The position numbers and the translations under genes are program-made. Below, piece by piece: positions 11,079 to 12,114 of a stretch of DNA of 12,114 nt. Position 1 is the first letter of the stretch; each line of letters opens with the position of its first letter. Origin of the DNA: Flavobacteriaceae bacterium (GTDB lineage Bacteria; Bacteroidota; Bacteroidia; Flavobacteriales; Flavobacteriaceae); contig NVSL01000016.1 in assembly GCA_002401215.1 (NCBI GenBank), positions 11,992 through 24,105 of the forward strand, given 5' to 3'. Below the pieces are notes generated by a model, which saw only the letters and a list, made by a program, of their open reading frames with translations, was not told the origin of the DNA and did not search any database.

Positions 11079-12114
11079 ATGGCAATAATTATAACAATGC
11101 CCAAATTAAGCGATACAATGACGGAAGGAGTTGTAGCTAGTTGGTTGAAAAAAGTGGGAGATAAAATTGAAGAAGGTGATATTCTTGCCGAAATTGAAAC
11201 TGATAAAGCGACCATGGAATTCGAAGCTTTTGACGAAGGCACGCTGTTATATATAGGACTACAAGAAGGTGACACTGCACCAGTAGATTCTTTGTTGGCA
11301 ATTATTGGTGATGAAGGTGAAGACTTTTCTGCATTGTTAGTAAAAGGTACTGCTGCTCCAAAAACGGAATCAGAAGAAACTACAAAAGAAGTTGCTTTAG
11401 AAGAATCAGGAAAAGAAAATGATGCCACATCGAGCGAAGTCGAGATACCAGAAGGGATTACAATTGTTACCATGCCTCGTTTGAGTGATACGATGACCGA
11501 AGGGACTGTCGCATCATGGTTAAAGAAAGTTGGTGATACTATTGTAGAAGGAGATATTCTTGCTGAGATTGAAACTGACAAAGCTACCATGGAATTCGAA
11601 TCTTTTAACGAAGGTACCTTATTATATATCGGATTGAATGAAGGTGACACCGCAGCGGTAGATTCTCTATTGGCTATTATTGGTGATGCAGGAACAAATG
11701 TAGATGACATTGTTAAAAACTTTAAAGTTGCAGGGGAGTCTGCAAAACCTGAAGCTGCTTCAGCTAAAGAAGCTACTCCTACACAAAATGCAGTGAGTAT
11801 GCCTGTTGCAAAATCATCTGATGAAAGGGTGGTTGCGTCTCCATTAGCTAAAAAATTAGCTGAAGAAAAAGGAATTAATTTATCACAGATACAAGGAACT
11901 GGAGATCACGGAAGAATCATAAAACGTGATGTTGAAAATTATGTTCCTGCAACTGCGGGCGCATCAACTTCTGCTTCTGTTGCAAAATTTGTAGCGAGCG
12001 GACAAGAAGATTTTGACGAAATCAAAAACTCACAAATGCGTAAAGCAATTGCAAGATCGTTGACTGCTTCAAAATTCTCTGCACCACATTATTATTTAAA
12101 TGTTGAATTTGATA
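11079..12114 (+). CDS. pdhC: Pyruvate dehydrogenase E2, dihydrolipoamide acetyltransferase (3' end outside window)
   Basis: E2 forms the core of the PDH complex and passes the acetyl group from E1 to CoA. The first 345 residues are here, open to the right edge. Two lipoyl domains (about 1-80 and 127-205) each carry EIETDKATMEFE with lipoyl-lysines K43 and K168; they match at 64 of 73 compared positions (8-80 against 133-205). An acidic linker joins them. After a Pro/Ala-rich linker comes the E1/E3-binding domain (251-289, ASPLAKKLAEEKGINLSQ ... GTGDHGRIIKRDVENY), then the start of the catalytic domain (MRKAIARSLTASKFSAPHYY). The first linker contains the in-frame repeat-like sequence at 11427-11447. 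ATG at 11079 is the only start that preserves the first lipoyl strand. Shared strand and spacing suggest an operon with pdhA, though the gap is full of repeats. Confidence 0.96.
   Translation, partial: MAIIITMPKLSDTMTEGVVASWLKKVGDKIEEGDILAEIETDKATMEFEAFDEGTLLYIGLQEGDTAPVDSLLAIIGDEGEDFSALLVKGTAAPKTESEETTKEVALEESGKENDATSSEVEIPEGITIVTMPRLSDTMTEGTVASWLKKVGDTIVEGDILAEIETDKATMEFESFNEGTLLYIGLNEGDTAAVDSLLAIIGDAGTNVDDIVKNFKVAGESAKPEAASAKEATPTQNAVSMPVAKSSDERVVASPLAKKLAEEKGINLSQIQGTGDHGRIIKRDVENYVPATAGASTSASVAKFVASGQEDFDEIKNSQMRKAIARSLTASKFSAPHYYLNVEFD
11427..11447. repeat. Repeat-like palindromic sequence inside the pdhC linker
   Basis: The bases acatcgagcgaagtcgagat (11427-11446) look like the intergenic flavobacterial repeat tcgagcgaagtcgaga, a palindrome-type relative of the cacactgagc...gtcgaagtg repeat seen at 9133. 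Here it is translated in frame as T-S-S-E-V-E-I within the flexible linker between the two lipoyl domains. Confidence 0.5.

Noticed and set aside
10928..11710. Long open frame on the minus strand with internal repetition
   Set aside because: It lies opposite the end of pdhA and both pdhC lipoyl domains. Its repetition is just the antisense reading of the two domains, and its composition (Ser/Val/Pro rich) fits no protein family.

Overview
The window is visibly AT-rich chromosomal DNA whose proteins all look like those of a flavobacterium (Bacteroidota, family Flavobacteriaceae). The main signs are a HPPK-deoxynucleoside kinase fusion, a 67K-type SppA, a CNT transporter with a signal-like N-terminus, an E1-alpha/E2 pyruvate dehydrogenase pair with a two-lipoyl E2, TAnnTTTG-type -7 promoter boxes and almost no Shine-Dalgarno sequences. 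The genus cannot be fixed from the sequence alone.

Layout, left to right. (1) The 3' end of etfA, closed by a strong intrinsic terminator. (2) A rightward group for nucleotide and folate metabolism: bfn (bifunctional nuclease), nupC (nucleoside uptake), a small four-helix-bundle (23S rRNA IVP family) gene, thyA and folA. (3) A leftward pair, an aldose-1-epimerase-like gene followed by a small membrane PH-domain gene, converging on folA. (4) Leftward sppA. (5) Rightward folK-dnk fusion, then a NudK-type Nudix hydrolase. (6) Rightward pdhA and the start of pdhC, which runs off the right edge.

The genes fit together. NupC imports nucleosides and the dNK half of the fusion phosphorylates deoxynucleosides. 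ThyA makes dTMP and releases dihydrofolate, DHFR reduces it, and the HPPK half makes the folate precursor. Folate and dNTP supply are therefore encoded within about 8 kb, and once within a single polypeptide. EtfA and PDH serve central energy metabolism, and SppA serves the envelope.

No phage, transposase, CRISPR or RNA gene was seen, and no stretch over 300 bases lacks a gene. The unusual content lies between the genes. There is a three-copy dispersed element with constant end boxes around a hairpin whose arms differ in sequence from copy to copy but still pair. An element follows the stop codons of both sppA and folK-dnk in sense orientation. Several tracts have a 7-nt period, and two of them form an inverted pair around the four-helix-bundle gene. 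A TCCCGAT-stem palindrome occurs twice, once inside another repeat. A repeat-like sequence also sits in frame in the pdhC linker. These are the best candidates for something poorly described; the protein-coding genes are mostly ordinary core genes.
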